Shown one piece after another: positions 17,776 through 25,537 of a stretch of 36,443 nt of DNA. Each line of letters starts with the position of its first letter. Position 1 is the stretch's first letter. The notes below the pieces were generated by a model, which saw only the letters and a list, made by a program, of their open reading frames with translations, searched no databases and had not been told where the DNA came from. This DNA is from Clostridium sp. (GTDB lineage: Bacteria > Bacillota > Clostridia > Clostridiales > Clostridiaceae): NCBI GenBank assembly GCA_017435645.1, contig JAFSER010000033.1, positions 1 through 36,443 on the forward strand, read 5' to 3'. The position numbers and the translations under genes are program-made.

Positions 17776-18015
17776 AAAAAAATCCTTCATCTCGATTAAG
17801 AGACGAAGGATATATTCGCGGTACCACTCTTATTAGAAAATTAAATTTTCTCACTTAATATTATAACGAGGGATATCCCCGTACTTGCTTCTAAACAAGT
17901 AAGCTCATAGGTAAGTTCTTATAGTTTATACACTGTTTTACACCAAACAACAGCTCTCTTAAGTATAAAAGATATAATACTACTCCTAATCATAGCAAAA
18001 TATATAATTTTAATA
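17776..18015 (-). promoter_or_regulatory. Leucine T-box riboswitch of leuS
   Basis: On the minus strand the leader holds the T-box antiterminator core AGAGTGGTACCGCG (17830-17817), complementary to the tRNA acceptor end. A 12-bp terminator stem (17811-17800 with 17793-17782) with a run of seven U follows. Stem I carries the AGAGAG/GA-type sequence and a specifier-loop sequence GAACUUACC (17918-17910). The specifier reads CUU (17915-17913), a leucine codon followed by the usual A. Uncharged tRNA-Leu would favour read-through into leuS. Confidence 0.92.
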
Positions 18016-18021
18016 TAGTCA

Positions 18022-18050
18022 ATTATATAGTTTATTAGAATATAAGTCAA
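18022..18050 (-). promoter_or_regulatory. SigA promoter of the T-box-leuS transcript
   Basis: On the minus strand, -35 TTGACT (18050-18045), a 17-base spacer and a perfect -10 TATAAT (18027-18022). The start point falls near 18015. Confidence 0.75.
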
Positions 18051-18082
18051 CATTTAGTAAAGTTAAATGAAAATATATTTTG

Positions 18083-18111
18083 TTGATGAAAAAGTTATAA
18101 TTGTATATATT
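18083..18111 (+). promoter_or_regulatory. Candidate promoter of the CoA-binding protein gene
   Basis: -35 TTGATG (18083-18088), 17 bases, -10 TATATT (18106-18111). It is divergent from the leuS promoter. Confidence 0.4.
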
Positions 18112-18168
18112 ATAAGTAAAGTATAAATTAGAATTAGTATAGCAATTCATTAAAATAAGGAGAAATAA

Positions 18169-18543
18169 ATGGATATAAATGAATTAATATTATTAAAAAA
18201 TTGGGTTGTAATAGGAGATGTTGCGAATAAATCAAAGTTTGCTTATAAAATTTTAGAAAAATTTAATTCTATAGGGTACACAGTTAGTGGAGTACATCCA
18301 AAAGGTGGAGAAAAAATATATAAATCTTTAGAAGAAGTTCCACATAATATAGATGCTATAGATTTATGTATAAATCCTAAAAGTGGTATTGAATATTTGT
18401 ATCAAGCCAAAGCTTTAGGTATAAAAAATATATTGATACAACCAGGTGCTGAAAGTGATGAAATTATAAATTTTTGTAAGGAGAATAATATTAATGTAGT
18501 AGAAAATTGTGCATTAATACAGTTAAGGAATATAAGGAAGTAG
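18169..18543 (+). CDS. CoA-binding domain protein (YccU-like)
   Basis: A 124-residue cytosolic protein that consists of a single CoA_binding Rossmann domain, as in succinyl-CoA synthetase alpha and the YccU family. The N-terminal strand (WVVIGDVANKSKFAYKI) binds the nucleotide. GYTVSGVHPKGGEKIYKSLEEVP is the typical second strand and loop. ILIQPGAESDEIINFCKENNI and VVENCALI form the conserved C-terminal core. There is no catalytic domain. SD AAGGAG lies 6 bases before the ATG. The YccF gene follows after 15 bases, so they form an operon. The biological role of stand-alone CoA-binding proteins is unclear. Confidence 0.88.
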   Translation: MDINELILLKNWVVIGDVANKSKFAYKILEKFNSIGYTVSGVHPKGGEKIYKSLEEVPHNIDAIDLCINPKSGIEYLYQAKALGIKNILIQPGAESDEIINFCKENNINVVENCALIQLRNIRK

Positions 18544-18558
18544 CAGGGAGAAGATTAG

Positions 18559-18921
18559 ATGTCTTGTTTAGGAAATATTATTTGGTTTATTTTTGGAGGA
18601 TTTATTAATTCTATTATGTGGTTTATATTTGGGGTAGTTTGGTGTTGTACAATAATAGGAATACCTATAGGAATACAATGCTTTAAGATAGCTAAATTAC
18701 AATTAGCACCATTTGGAAGAGAAGTAATTTGGAGAAGGGATACTGGGACTAATTTAATATTAAATATTATTTGGATTATTACAGGAGGCTTTTATCTTTG
18801 CATAATGAATTTATTTAGCGCATTTTTATTAAGTATTAGTATAGTTGGAATCCCATTTGCATCTCAAGCATTAAAGTTAGCTAAATTGTCTCTAATGCCA
18901 TTTGGAAGAGAAATTAGATAA
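18559..18921 (+). CDS. YccF-domain membrane protein
   Basis: A 120-residue small membrane protein made of two similar YccF halves. Each half has hydrophobic segments followed by a conserved motif: GIPIGIQCFKIAKLQLAPFG in the first and GIPFASQALKLAKLSLMPFG in the second. This internal repeat is diagnostic of YccF (DUF307). The N-terminus MSCLGNIIWFIFGG is also typical. The SD is GGGAGA. It is the second gene after the CoA-binding protein. Function unknown. Confidence 0.9.
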   Translation: MSCLGNIIWFIFGGFINSIMWFIFGVVWCCTIIGIPIGIQCFKIAKLQLAPFGREVIWRRDTGTNLILNIIWIITGGFYLCIMNLFSAFLLSISIVGIPFASQALKLAKLSLMPFGREIR

Positions 18922-19083
18922 GATAATATTTCTTTTGATAATTTTAAATAGTAAATAATATTATTTAATAGAATTTTAGGTATAGCTATAAAATTAACTA
19001 TAAACACGAGGTTTATTATATTTTAAAAAAGCATTTTTAATGGTAAAATTAGTTGAAGAGTAATTTAAATTGGGGTGTTTATT

Positions 19084-19353
19084 TTGAATAAGATAGAGAA
19101 TGAAGTACTTTATAGAGAAGTGAAAAATTATAGAGAGGCATATTTGTATAATTCTGATCCAGTGCTTCAAAGAGAATTTCAAAATTATAAAGTTGATGAA
19201 ATTAAGGAATATGAAGTTGAGGATGTTTCTGACTATGAAAAAAATAATAAAAAGATTGTTAAAAGAAAAGATAAAGGTAAAAAAATAGGATTAGATATAA
19301 TTGGAGAATTTATAGAAGCAGTTATGGAAATAATTGCAGATATAGTTAAGTAG
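19084..19353 (+). CDS. Small charged protein of unknown function
   Basis: An 89-residue protein that I do not recognise. It is rich in Glu, Lys and Tyr. A basic stretch (KIVKRKDKGKK) precedes a C-terminal amphipathic or weakly hydrophobic helix (GLDIIGEFIEAVMEIIADIV) that could contact a membrane. I chose the TTG at 19084, six bases after GGGGTG, the same SD style as other genes here; the GTG at 19075 lies inside that SD. A strong terminator follows directly, which supports a real gene. Confidence 0.6.
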   Translation: MNKIENEVLYREVKNYREAYLYNSDPVLQREFQNYKVDEIKEYEVEDVSDYEKNNKKIVKRKDKGKKIGLDIIGEFIEAVMEIIADIVK

Positions 19354-19356
19354 TAT

Positions 19357-19396
19357 AAAAAAGGTACTACATCATTAGATGTAATACCTTTTTATA
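19357..19396. terminator. Bidirectional terminator
   Basis: AAAAAAGGTA (19357-19366) pairs with the T-rich arm beginning TACC at 19385. An inner TACATC/GATGTA helix, one C-A mismatch and an ATTA loop complete it. It lies between converging genes. Confidence 0.88.
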
Positions 19397-19440
19397 GTTT
19401 CATTATAAATATTTTGCCGTAGATAACATATACATCTTTT

Positions 19441-19935
19441 TTATATCTTATGATGAATTTTTTCTAAATAAAAAGATATTAATAATGTTAATGCGTAATC
19501 AAAAACTAAAAAAACAATTTGGGCTATAATAAAAAATAATCCAATAGGTAATTTGGTTATTTGTATTTTTATAAATGTATTAAATACAAAATAAGATAAA
19601 AATAAAACTATATTAAAAAATATTATTTTTAAAAATATTTCTACTGGAATATTTCTTAGTTTTTCTATAAAGAATTTTATTATTCCATAAATACCGAAAA
19701 ATAATACATATAAAAGAATTATATTTATAGGAAGTAAGAAAAATCCTATAATAGATGAAGCTGAATATACTAAAATGGCACTTTTAATTGATCCTCTTAT
19801 TATTGATATAGGAATTAATAAAGATGCTACAGTTAATATACTAATAGTACTTATAGGTAATAATAAATTTATATATAAAATAATTATTGTAAGTGCTACT
19901 AAAATAGCACTTAAGGTAAGTTCTTTAGCTTTCAT
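19441..19935 (-). CDS. Small polytopic membrane protein, ECF S-component-like
   Basis: A 164-residue protein with about five or six hydrophobic segments. The N-terminus MKAKELTLSAILVALTII resembles the start of S-components of energy-coupling-factor vitamin transporters, with their Lys-rich start and Ala-rich helix 1. No ligand-specific motif is visible, and no EcfA/EcfT genes are nearby; S-components often use shared energising modules. The SD is a weak GGCGGTG. The gene starts 23 bases after the J-domain gene and is probably the last gene of that operon. The ECF identity is tentative. Confidence 0.55.
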   Translation of the reverse strand: MKAKELTLSAILVALTIIILYINLLLPISTISILTVASLLIPISIIRGSIKSAILVYSASSIIGFFLLPINIILLYVLFFGIYGIIKFFIEKLRNIPVEIFLKIIFFNIVLFLSYFVFNTFIKIQITKLPIGLFFIIAQIVFLVFDYALTLLISFYLEKIHHKI

Positions 19936-19958
19936 TTTTTACACCGCCTCATATTATC

Positions 19959-20561
19959 TTAACAGCAGCCTATAAGATCGCCACCCATACATTCACATAA
20001 TGAGTCTAAACACCATAAGTCTAAACAGCAATCACAGGTATTTTTTGAATTACCAGTAGTTCTATAATAATTGTTACTATAACCATGAGTTCTTTGGCGA
20101 AGATAATTTAGATATTGTCTATATTCAAGGTTGTTAAAATCCATATTTACAGCTGTTTGAACATAATTAACACCTGCATCGTACCAACCCTTGTTTACCA
20201 ATACAACACCATATAAGAAATTCCATTCTGCATTTCTATTTTGAATAGAATTTAATCTTTTTTCTGCCTCAATGAAATTTCTAACTTGAATAAGTCTTCT
20301 AATTTCTGATAGGTCATAAGAGCTACTTGAATTATTGTAATTATTAGAGCTATTATAGGAATTTGAACTATAATTATTAGAGTTTTTTGTAAGAGCTTCA
20401 TATGCTGTATTAATTTCTCTAACTTTTTGCTCAGCCAAATCTTTTAGTGGATTATTTGCATATTTATCAGGATGATATTGTTTCATTAAATTTCTATAAG
20501 CTTTTTTTATTTCTTCTTGACTTGCGCCTGGTTTTAGTCCAAGAACCTCATATGGATTCAT
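19959..20561 (-). CDS. J-domain (DnaJ-like) protein with cysteine-rich tail
   Basis: A 200-residue co-chaperone-type protein. Residues 1-60 are a J domain with the HPD tripeptide at 30-32, which stimulates Hsp70 ATPase. A low-complexity Ser/Asn/Tyr linker follows (about 61-83). A helical, TPR-like segment (84-160) has EAEKRLNSI and the turn [21 protein letters not shown]. The C-terminus is very Cys-rich (CDCC...C...CEC...CC, eight cysteines in the last 25 residues). There is no DnaJ zinc-finger or substrate domain, so it is not canonical DnaJ. Its start overlaps the stop of the DUF5685 gene by 4 bases (ATGA), implying translational coupling. It is probably a specialised partner of DnaK for the DUF5685 protein; that is inference. 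Confidence 0.85.
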   Translation of the reverse strand: MNPYEVLGLKPGASQEEIKKAYRNLMKQYHPDKYANNPLKDLAEQKVREINTAYEALTKNSNNYSSNSYNSSNNYNNSSSSYDLSEIRRLIQVRNFIEAEKRLNSIQNRNAEWNFLYGVVLVNKGWYDAGVNYVQTAVNMDFNNLEYRQYLNYLRQRTHGYSNNYYRTTGNSKNTCDCCLDLWCLDSLCECMGGDLIGCC

Positions 20562-21457
20562 TTTTTGTCACTCCTTTTATCTTCACTTGCTTTATTAAGA
20601 ATTGAAAGATATCTATCCATCATTCCTAATTCTAAAATGTTTTTAAGTATATCTTCATTTTTTTGTAATGGCAATATTTCTAAAATATTTTTGCAATTAT
20701 AAGATGAATTTAAAATACTAAATTCAAGTCTATCTTTAATATGAGTTAGAAGATCTTTGTAAGAAAGATTGTTCTTATTATAGAGAAAATTAATAGGATT
20801 AAACTTATTAGCCTCTATATCTTTTTCAAGATCATCTAAGGCATCTATTAAGTAAATCCATTTTCCTAAAGTATATCCTAAATTATAGAGATTATCTCTT
20901 AATTCTGAACTATCATCAATTAGTTCTTCAGGATAATATTTTAGAATAGAGCCTACTATGTCACTAAATGGATGAGATATTTCATCTATAAAAGTAAAGT
21001 TTTTATTGTTTTCTAATTCTCTTAAATTATTCAGATTATCTTTTATATTGTTTTCTATTTCTTTTAATGATGTACTTATTTTTTTTTGATAAGGATATAA
21101 TATTTTTTCTAATACCTTACTTTTAAAATTATTATCATCATCTATATCATCTCTTATTTTATAATAATAAAGTGTAAGGTTCATTGCGGCAGCATATTTT
21201 AGGGCAGAATTATTTATTACTACAGTTTTTTTCTCTATAGGATGAACTAAGCAACGTTTTAACTCAAAATTCGTTTCCTTTGCTGATAAGGCATCTAAAA
21301 GAACTCCTAGAAATGTCATATCGTAATTTAAAGTCATTCTAGGTAGATTTCCAACTTCATCTTTTATATGAAGACATAAGCCGCAATAATAGCTTCTAAA
21401 TCTTGTGAAATCCTTAACCTTTAATTCAGCTTTTAGAGGAGTTACATATCCAAACAA
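20558..21457 (-). CDS. DUF5685-type protein
   Basis: A 299-residue helical protein that matches the DUF5685 family as I know it. The start reads [17 protein letters not shown] followed by YYCGLC, the conserved N-terminal CxxC; a DALDD acidic motif lies in the second half. Later helices resemble an all-alpha prenyltransferase-like bundle, but the acidic motifs are not clear enough to claim activity. I chose the TTG at 21457 because AAGGAG lies 10 bases before it and the family begins with MFGYV. The ATG at 21502 would add 15 residues upstream of the SD. It is the first gene of an operon with the J-domain protein. Confidence 0.75.
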   Translation of the reverse strand: MFGYVTPLKAELKVKDFTRFRSYYCGLCLHIKDEVGNLPRMTLNYDMTFLGVLLDALSAKETNFELKRCLVHPIEKKTVVINNSALKYAAAMNLTLYYYKIRDDIDDDNNFKSKVLEKILYPYQKKISTSLKEIENNIKDNLNNLRELENNKNFTFIDEISHPFSDIVGSILKYYPEELIDDSSELRDNLYNLGYTLGKWIYLIDALDDLEKDIEANKFNPINFLYNKNNLSYKDLLTHIKDRLEFSILNSSYNCKNILEILPLQKNEDILKNILELGMMDRYLSILNKASEDKRSDKK

Positions 21458-21493
21458 TAATAAAACACTCCTTAAAAATAATAGTTTTAATTT

Positions 21494-21522
21494 ATTATAC
21501 AAAAATAAAATCCTTTAAACAA
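21494..21522 (-). promoter_or_regulatory. Candidate promoter of the DUF5685/J-domain operon
   Basis: On the minus strand, -35 TTGTTT (21522-21517), a 17-base spacer and -10 TATAAT (21499-21494). The start point is about 30 bases before the TTG start. Confidence 0.45.
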
Positions 21523-21701
21523 TGATTTCATAAAAATAAAGCATTAAATTTTACGAAATTACTGATAAAGATTTTATTATAAAATTAATTAGAATTTATT
21601 TCAAATTTTATTCATAATATTATAAAAAGCTTTTTAAGAACAATATTAAGGTATAGTACTTAAATATAAAAAATAATAAAGGAAATACTAATTTAATAAA
21701 T

Positions 21702-21774
21702 AATAACGAATATTAAAAAAAACAAATAAAATTTTATATAAAATTTTATAAAAAAAATATTGAAATAACGAATA
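21702..21774 (+). repeat. Direct repeat AATAACGAATA upstream of the first BMP gene
   Basis: An identical 11-mer occurs at 21702-21712 and 21764-21774, 62 bases apart; a related TTACGAAT lies at 21814-21821. The second copy starts within the candidate -35. These may be operator sites. The remainder of the 21523-21845 gap is plain A/T-rich sequence. Confidence 0.4.
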
Positions 21775-21788
21775 ATATAGTGTAATAT
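21760..21788 (+). promoter_or_regulatory. Candidate promoter of the first BMP gene
   Basis: -35 TTGAAA (21760-21765), a 17-base spacer and -10 TAATAT (21783-21788). The same TTGAAA-17 layout and the same distance to the ATG occur before the second BMP gene. Confidence 0.45.
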
Positions 21789-21845
21789 TAATGTAAAAAT
21801 TCGATATATATAGTTACGAATGACTAAAGATTAGGAGGACTTCAA

Positions 21846-22934
21846 ATGAAGAAAAAAGTTATAGCACTAGTATTATCAGCATTAATGGTAACAGGATTAG
21901 TAGGTTGTGGTAGTACTTCTGAAAAAGCAGAATCAAAATTAAAGGTTGGTATGGTTACTGATTCAGGAACAATAGATGATAAGTCATTTAACCAAGGTTC
22001 TTGGGAAGGAATATTAAAGGCTGATGATGAATTAGGAATTGAAAGCAATTATTTAAAGCCAGCAGGAACAACAGAAGCAGATTATATGAAGGAAATAGGA
22101 AACCTTTATGATACTGGATATAAATTCGTAGTTACTCCTGGATTCAAATTTGAAACAGCTGTATATTCAGCACAACAAAAGTACAATGATGCAAAATTTG
22201 TAATTATTGATGGAGCTCCTAACAATGGTAAATCAGGAGATGAATATGTTTCAGAGATTGCAGAAAATACTGTATCAGTTTATTTTGCAGAAGAACAATC
22301 AGGATTTATAGCTGGTGTTGCAGCATCAGTTGAGTTAAAAGAAGGAGACCTAGGTTTCATAGGTGGTATGGAAATACCTTCAGTTCAAAGATTTAACTGG
22401 GGATTCCAACAAGGAATTAAATATGCTAATGAAAACTTAGGAACTAATATGAGCATAAAAAGTGAAAATGTAGTATATCAAGGTTCATTTGATAATGTTA
22501 GTGCTGGACAACAGTTAGCAGCTACTATGTATGATAATGGTGTTAAAGCTATATTTGTTGCAGCTGGTGGAGTTGGTGTTGGATCTATAAATGAAGCTAA
22601 AGCAAGAGTAGCAGCAGGAAAAGAAGCATGGATAATAGGTGTTGATGTTGATCAATATGAAGATGGAGTATATGAAGATGGTAAGTCTATTGTTTTAACA
22701 TCAGCTATTAAAAAAATAGATACAGCAACTTTTGATATTATTAAATCAGAGTTAGAAGGAAATTTCCCTGGAGGGCAAACATTAACATTTGATGTACAAA
22801 ATGATGGTGTAGGAATTCCAGAAAACAATCCAAACTTAAGCGAAGAAACTATTTCTAAGGTTAATGAAGTGTATAACTTATTAAAAACTGGTGAAATACA
22901 AGTAAGCGTTGAACAAGGTGACTTAATTAAATAA
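21846..22934 (+). CDS. BMP-family (PnrA/NupN-like) substrate-binding lipoprotein 1
   Basis: A 362-residue lipoprotein that captures purine nucleosides at the outer membrane face for ABC uptake. It has a signal peptide with lipobox LVGC, Cys21 being the lipidation site. The mature part has the BMP-family features GMVTDSGTIDDKSFNQGSWEG, TPGFKFETAV, DLGFIGGMEIPSVQRF with WGFQQG, AAGGVGVG and WIIGVDVDQYEDG. The Asp and Phe residues in these stretches line the nucleoside pocket in PnrA. SD TTAGGAGG is 7 bases before the ATG. It is paralogous to the BMP gene at 24336 and has its own promoter and terminator, so it is expressed separately from the transporter operon. Nucleoside specificity is inferred from the family. 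Confidence 0.92.
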   Translation: MKKKVIALVLSALMVTGLVGCGSTSEKAESKLKVGMVTDSGTIDDKSFNQGSWEGILKADDELGIESNYLKPAGTTEADYMKEIGNLYDTGYKFVVTPGFKFETAVYSAQQKYNDAKFVIIDGAPNNGKSGDEYVSEIAENTVSVYFAEEQSGFIAGVAASVELKEGDLGFIGGMEIPSVQRFNWGFQQGIKYANENLGTNMSIKSENVVYQGSFDNVSAGQQLAATMYDNGVKAIFVAAGGVGVGSINEAKARVAAGKEAWIIGVDVDQYEDGVYEDGKSIVLTSAIKKIDTATFDIIKSELEGNFPGGQTLTFDVQNDGVGIPENNPNLSEETISKVNEVYNLLKTGEIQVSVEQGDLIK

Positions 22935-22962
22935 TTTTGTAATATTTACTATGTTATAGAAT

Positions 22963-22990
22963 AGGGGTGTCAAAAGGCACCCCTTTATTA
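22963..22990 (+). terminator. Intrinsic terminator after the first BMP gene
   Basis: AGGGGTGTC pairs with GGCACCCCT (9 bp with one G-U pair) around an AAAA loop, followed by TTATT. It is one of the few GC-rich stems in the window. Confidence 0.85.
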
Positions 22991-23104
22991 AAGATATGCT
23001 TAAATTTACTTTAATCAATGTAATTATTCAAAATTTACTTTTATTATTGTAAAATTATATACAGATTAATTTAACAATTAAGTAATTAAATTTGAGGTGG
23101 TATT

Positions 23105-23782
23105 ATGTTGGGGACGTTAGTAAATTGTTTAACTATAATTATAGGGGCTTGTATAGGTATTTTCCTTAGAGGAAGAATAAATAAAAAAATAAGTGATACT
23201 ATAATGAGCGGTTTAGCTTTATGTGTAATTTACATCGGAATATCAGGAACTTTTAAAACTGAAAGTACAATAACAATGATATTAGCTATTGTAATAGGTG
23301 CTTTTATAGGAGAGACTATAGATATAGACAAGAGACTTGAAAATCTAGGACAAAAAATTGAAAAAAGATTTAATAATGGAAAAGAAAAGATATCAATAGC
23401 AGAAGGCTTTGTAACATCTACATTATTATTTTGTGTAGGAGCTATGGCAATTGTAGGCTCATTAGAAAGTGGCTTGAATAATAATCACAATACTATATTT
23501 GCTAAATCTGCATTAGATGGAGTAAGTTCTATTATTTTTGCATCTACTTTAGGTATAGGAGTGCTTTTTTCTAGTATAGTTGTATTAATATATCAAGGTG
23601 GAATAGTAATATCAGCTAGCTTTTTAGCTAATTATTTAAATGATACTGCAATTAATAATATGACTGCTGTAGGGAGTTTATTAATAATAGGTTTAGGATT
23701 GAATATGTTAGGTGTAACAAAGATTAAAGTGTCAAATTTATTACCAGCTATTGTAATAGCTATTATATTAAGCTTTATCTAA
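23105..23782 (+). CDS. DUF554 (YdfK-like) membrane protein
   Basis: A 225-residue membrane protein with about six to seven segments. It matches DUF554: the start MLGTLVNCLTIIIGACIGIF, the GAFIGETIDIDKRLENLG loop, the central AEGFVTSTLLFCVGAMAIVGSLESGL and DGVSSIIFASTLGIGV. These Gly/Ser-rich motifs define the family. The start ATG follows GAGGTGG. It sits alone between two BMP genes, with terminators on both sides, so any link to nucleoside uptake is positional only. Function unknown. Confidence 0.88.
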   Translation: MLGTLVNCLTIIIGACIGIFLRGRINKKISDTIMSGLALCVIYIGISGTFKTESTITMILAIVIGAFIGETIDIDKRLENLGQKIEKRFNNGKEKISIAEGFVTSTLLFCVGAMAIVGSLESGLNNNHNTIFAKSALDGVSSIIFASTLGIGVLFSSIVVLIYQGGIVISASFLANYLNDTAINNMTAVGSLLIIGLGLNMLGVTKIKVSNLLPAIVIAIILSFI

Positions 23783-23875
23783 ATTTAATTAATAGTTTTT
23801 AATAGAGAATTTATTAGTTTACTACATAAATGAGATAACTTAAAATTATAATTTTGAAAAATCACACAAAAGTAG

Positions 23876-23909
23876 CCAGTAGATATTTAATATTTCTAGT
23901 GGTTATTTT
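23876..23909 (+). terminator. Intrinsic terminator after the DUF554 gene (inverted twin of 8715-8745)
   Basis: CCAGTAGA pairs with TCTAGTGG (one G-G mismatch), with an inner A/T helix, then GGTTA and a T-run. Its 27-base core is the reverse complement of the map/hesB terminator core with one substitution, which causes the mismatch. Confidence 0.75.
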
Positions 23910-24251
23910 TTTATTTTAGGATTTTATCCATAATATATAATAGATAAGTTGATAAAAAATAAACTGAATTTATGAAAATTTTCATTTCTAATTCTTCAAT
24001 ATAGAGATATATTGAAATAAGTATAAAATTTATATTTTTTTAGATTAGTTATCTTTATTTTTGTTAATACTTATATTTAGAGGAAGTAAGTATTTAGATA
24101 TCATAAGAACACATAAAATTATCGTTATTTTAACTATTAAATTATCTATATTACATAAAATAATGAATTATAAGAAAATATAAGTATTATTATTAAAAAG
24201 AGATTAATAATAAATAAGTGTTATATTTATATTAAAGTGATATATTATTTG

Positions 24252-24280
24252 TTGAAATTATGTACTATATATTGTATAAT
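24252..24280 (+). promoter_or_regulatory. SigA promoter of the BMP2-ABC transporter operon
   Basis: -35 TTGAAA (24252-24257), a 17-base spacer and a perfect -10 TATAAT (24275-24280). Confidence 0.6.
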
Positions 24281-24335
24281 TTCTTTGAAAATTCGAAGGA
24301 TAAAATTTAATTTACTAAAGATTAGGAGGATTTAT

Positions 24336-25424
24336 ATGAAGAAAAAAGCACTAGCATTAGTATTATCTGCATTTATGTTAATAGGTTTGGTAGGATGTGG
24401 GAATGATTCAGGAACATCAGAATCAAATCTTAAGGTAGGAATGGTAACTAATTCTGGAACAATTGATGACAAGTCTTTTAATCAAGGCACTTGGGAGGGG
24501 ATTGTAAAGGCTAATGAAGAGTTAGGTATTGAAAATAGTTATCTAATTCCTGCAGGAACAACAGAAGCAGATTATATGAAGGAAATAGGTAATCTTTACG
24601 ATACAGGATATAAGTTTATTGTAGCACCAGGATTCAAATTTGAAACTGCAATATTTAACGCACAAGAAAAATATTTAGACGCAAAATTTGTAATTATCGA
24701 TGGTTCTCCTAATAATGGTAAAAGTGGCGCTGAGAGAGTAGAAACAGTTGAAGAAAATACAGTTTCTATATTCTTTGAAGAAGAAGAAGCAGGATTTATG
24801 GCTGGTATTGCAGCAGCGCTTGAATTAAAAGAAGGTGACTTAGGATTTATAGGTGGTATGGAAATACCTTCAGTTCAAAGATTTAACTGGGGATTCCAAC
24901 AAGGTGTTAAATATGCCAATGAAAACCTAGGAACAAATATGAGCCTTAAAGCAGAAAATATAGTATATCAAGGTACATTTGATGATATTACAGCAGGAGG
25001 ACAAATAGCAGCTACTATGTATGATAATGGTGTTAGAGCGATATTTGTAGCAGCTGGAGATGTTGGTATTGGAGTAATAACTGAAGCAACAACTAGAGCT
25101 AAAGCAGGAAAAGAAGCTTGGGTAATAGGTGCAGATGTTGACCAATATGAAGATGGTAAATATGATGGAGAAAAATCAGTAATATTAACATCAGCAATGA
25201 AAAAATTAGATACAGTTGCTTTTGATATGATTAAAGCAGAATTAGATGGTAATTTCCCAGGCGGAGAAACTTTAACATTTAATATTGAAAATGATGGAGT
25301 AGGACTTCCAGAAAATAATCCAAACTTAAGTGAAGATACTATTGCAAAAGTAAATGAAATATATAATAAAGTTAAAAATGGTGAAATTGAAATTAAGGCT
25401 GAACAAGGCGATTTAATAAATTAA
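24336..25424 (+). CDS. BMP-family (PnrA/NupN-like) substrate-binding lipoprotein 2
   Basis: A 362-residue lipoprotein of the same length as BMP1, with the same lipobox (LVGC, Cys21) and the same family motifs (TNSGTIDDKSFNQGTWEG, APGFKFETAI, FIGGMEIPSVQRFNWGFQQG, WVIGADVDQYEDG). It is followed by the ABC ATPase and permease genes, so it is the resident binding protein of this transporter. I chose the ATG at 24336; a longer reading from 24237 would begin upstream of the SD (TTAGGAGG). The leader ACTAAAGATTAGGAGGA matches that of BMP1 exactly, so the duplication included the upstream region. The AAGDVGIG here (AAGGVGVG in BMP1) might alter ligand preference. Confidence 0.92.
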   Translation: MKKKALALVLSAFMLIGLVGCGNDSGTSESNLKVGMVTNSGTIDDKSFNQGTWEGIVKANEELGIENSYLIPAGTTEADYMKEIGNLYDTGYKFIVAPGFKFETAIFNAQEKYLDAKFVIIDGSPNNGKSGAERVETVEENTVSIFFEEEEAGFMAGIAAALELKEGDLGFIGGMEIPSVQRFNWGFQQGVKYANENLGTNMSLKAENIVYQGTFDDITAGGQIAATMYDNGVRAIFVAAGDVGIGVITEATTRAKAGKEAWVIGADVDQYEDGKYDGEKSVILTSAMKKLDTVAFDMIKAELDGNFPGGETLTFNIENDGVGLPENNPNLSEDTIAKVNEIYNKVKNGEIEIKAEQGDLIN

Positions 25425-25440
25425 TTTTATATATCTAAGT

Positions 25441-25472
25441 ATAATAAAAATCAAGAGTTCTATTTTTATTAT
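25441..25472 (+). other. A/T-only hairpin between the binding protein and ABC ATPase genes
   Basis: An 11-bp perfect stem (25441-25451 with 25462-25472) around a 10-base loop. No T-run follows. It could protect the lipoprotein mRNA from 3' decay or lower read-through, raising the amount of binding protein over the membrane genes. Confidence 0.45.
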
Positions 25473-25537
25473 GTTAGGAAATTATAACTTAATGATAAAA
25501 CATAATATAAACAAATGAATAAAAAGGGAGGATGTTC

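Larger units (their letters stand above)
23783..24335 (+). other. 553-base gap between the DUF554 gene and the second BMP gene
   Basis: Holds the terminator at 23876-23909 and the promoter at 24252-24280. The 340 bases between them are A/T-rich and I see no ORF with an SD, no purine-riboswitch core and no clear repeat. Confidence 0.5.

Noticed and set aside
21523..24335. Purine riboswitch upstream of the BMP nucleoside-uptake genes
   Set aside because: I looked for the conserved purine-aptamer core in both upstream gaps and found nothing like it; only ordinary promoters and repeats are visible.
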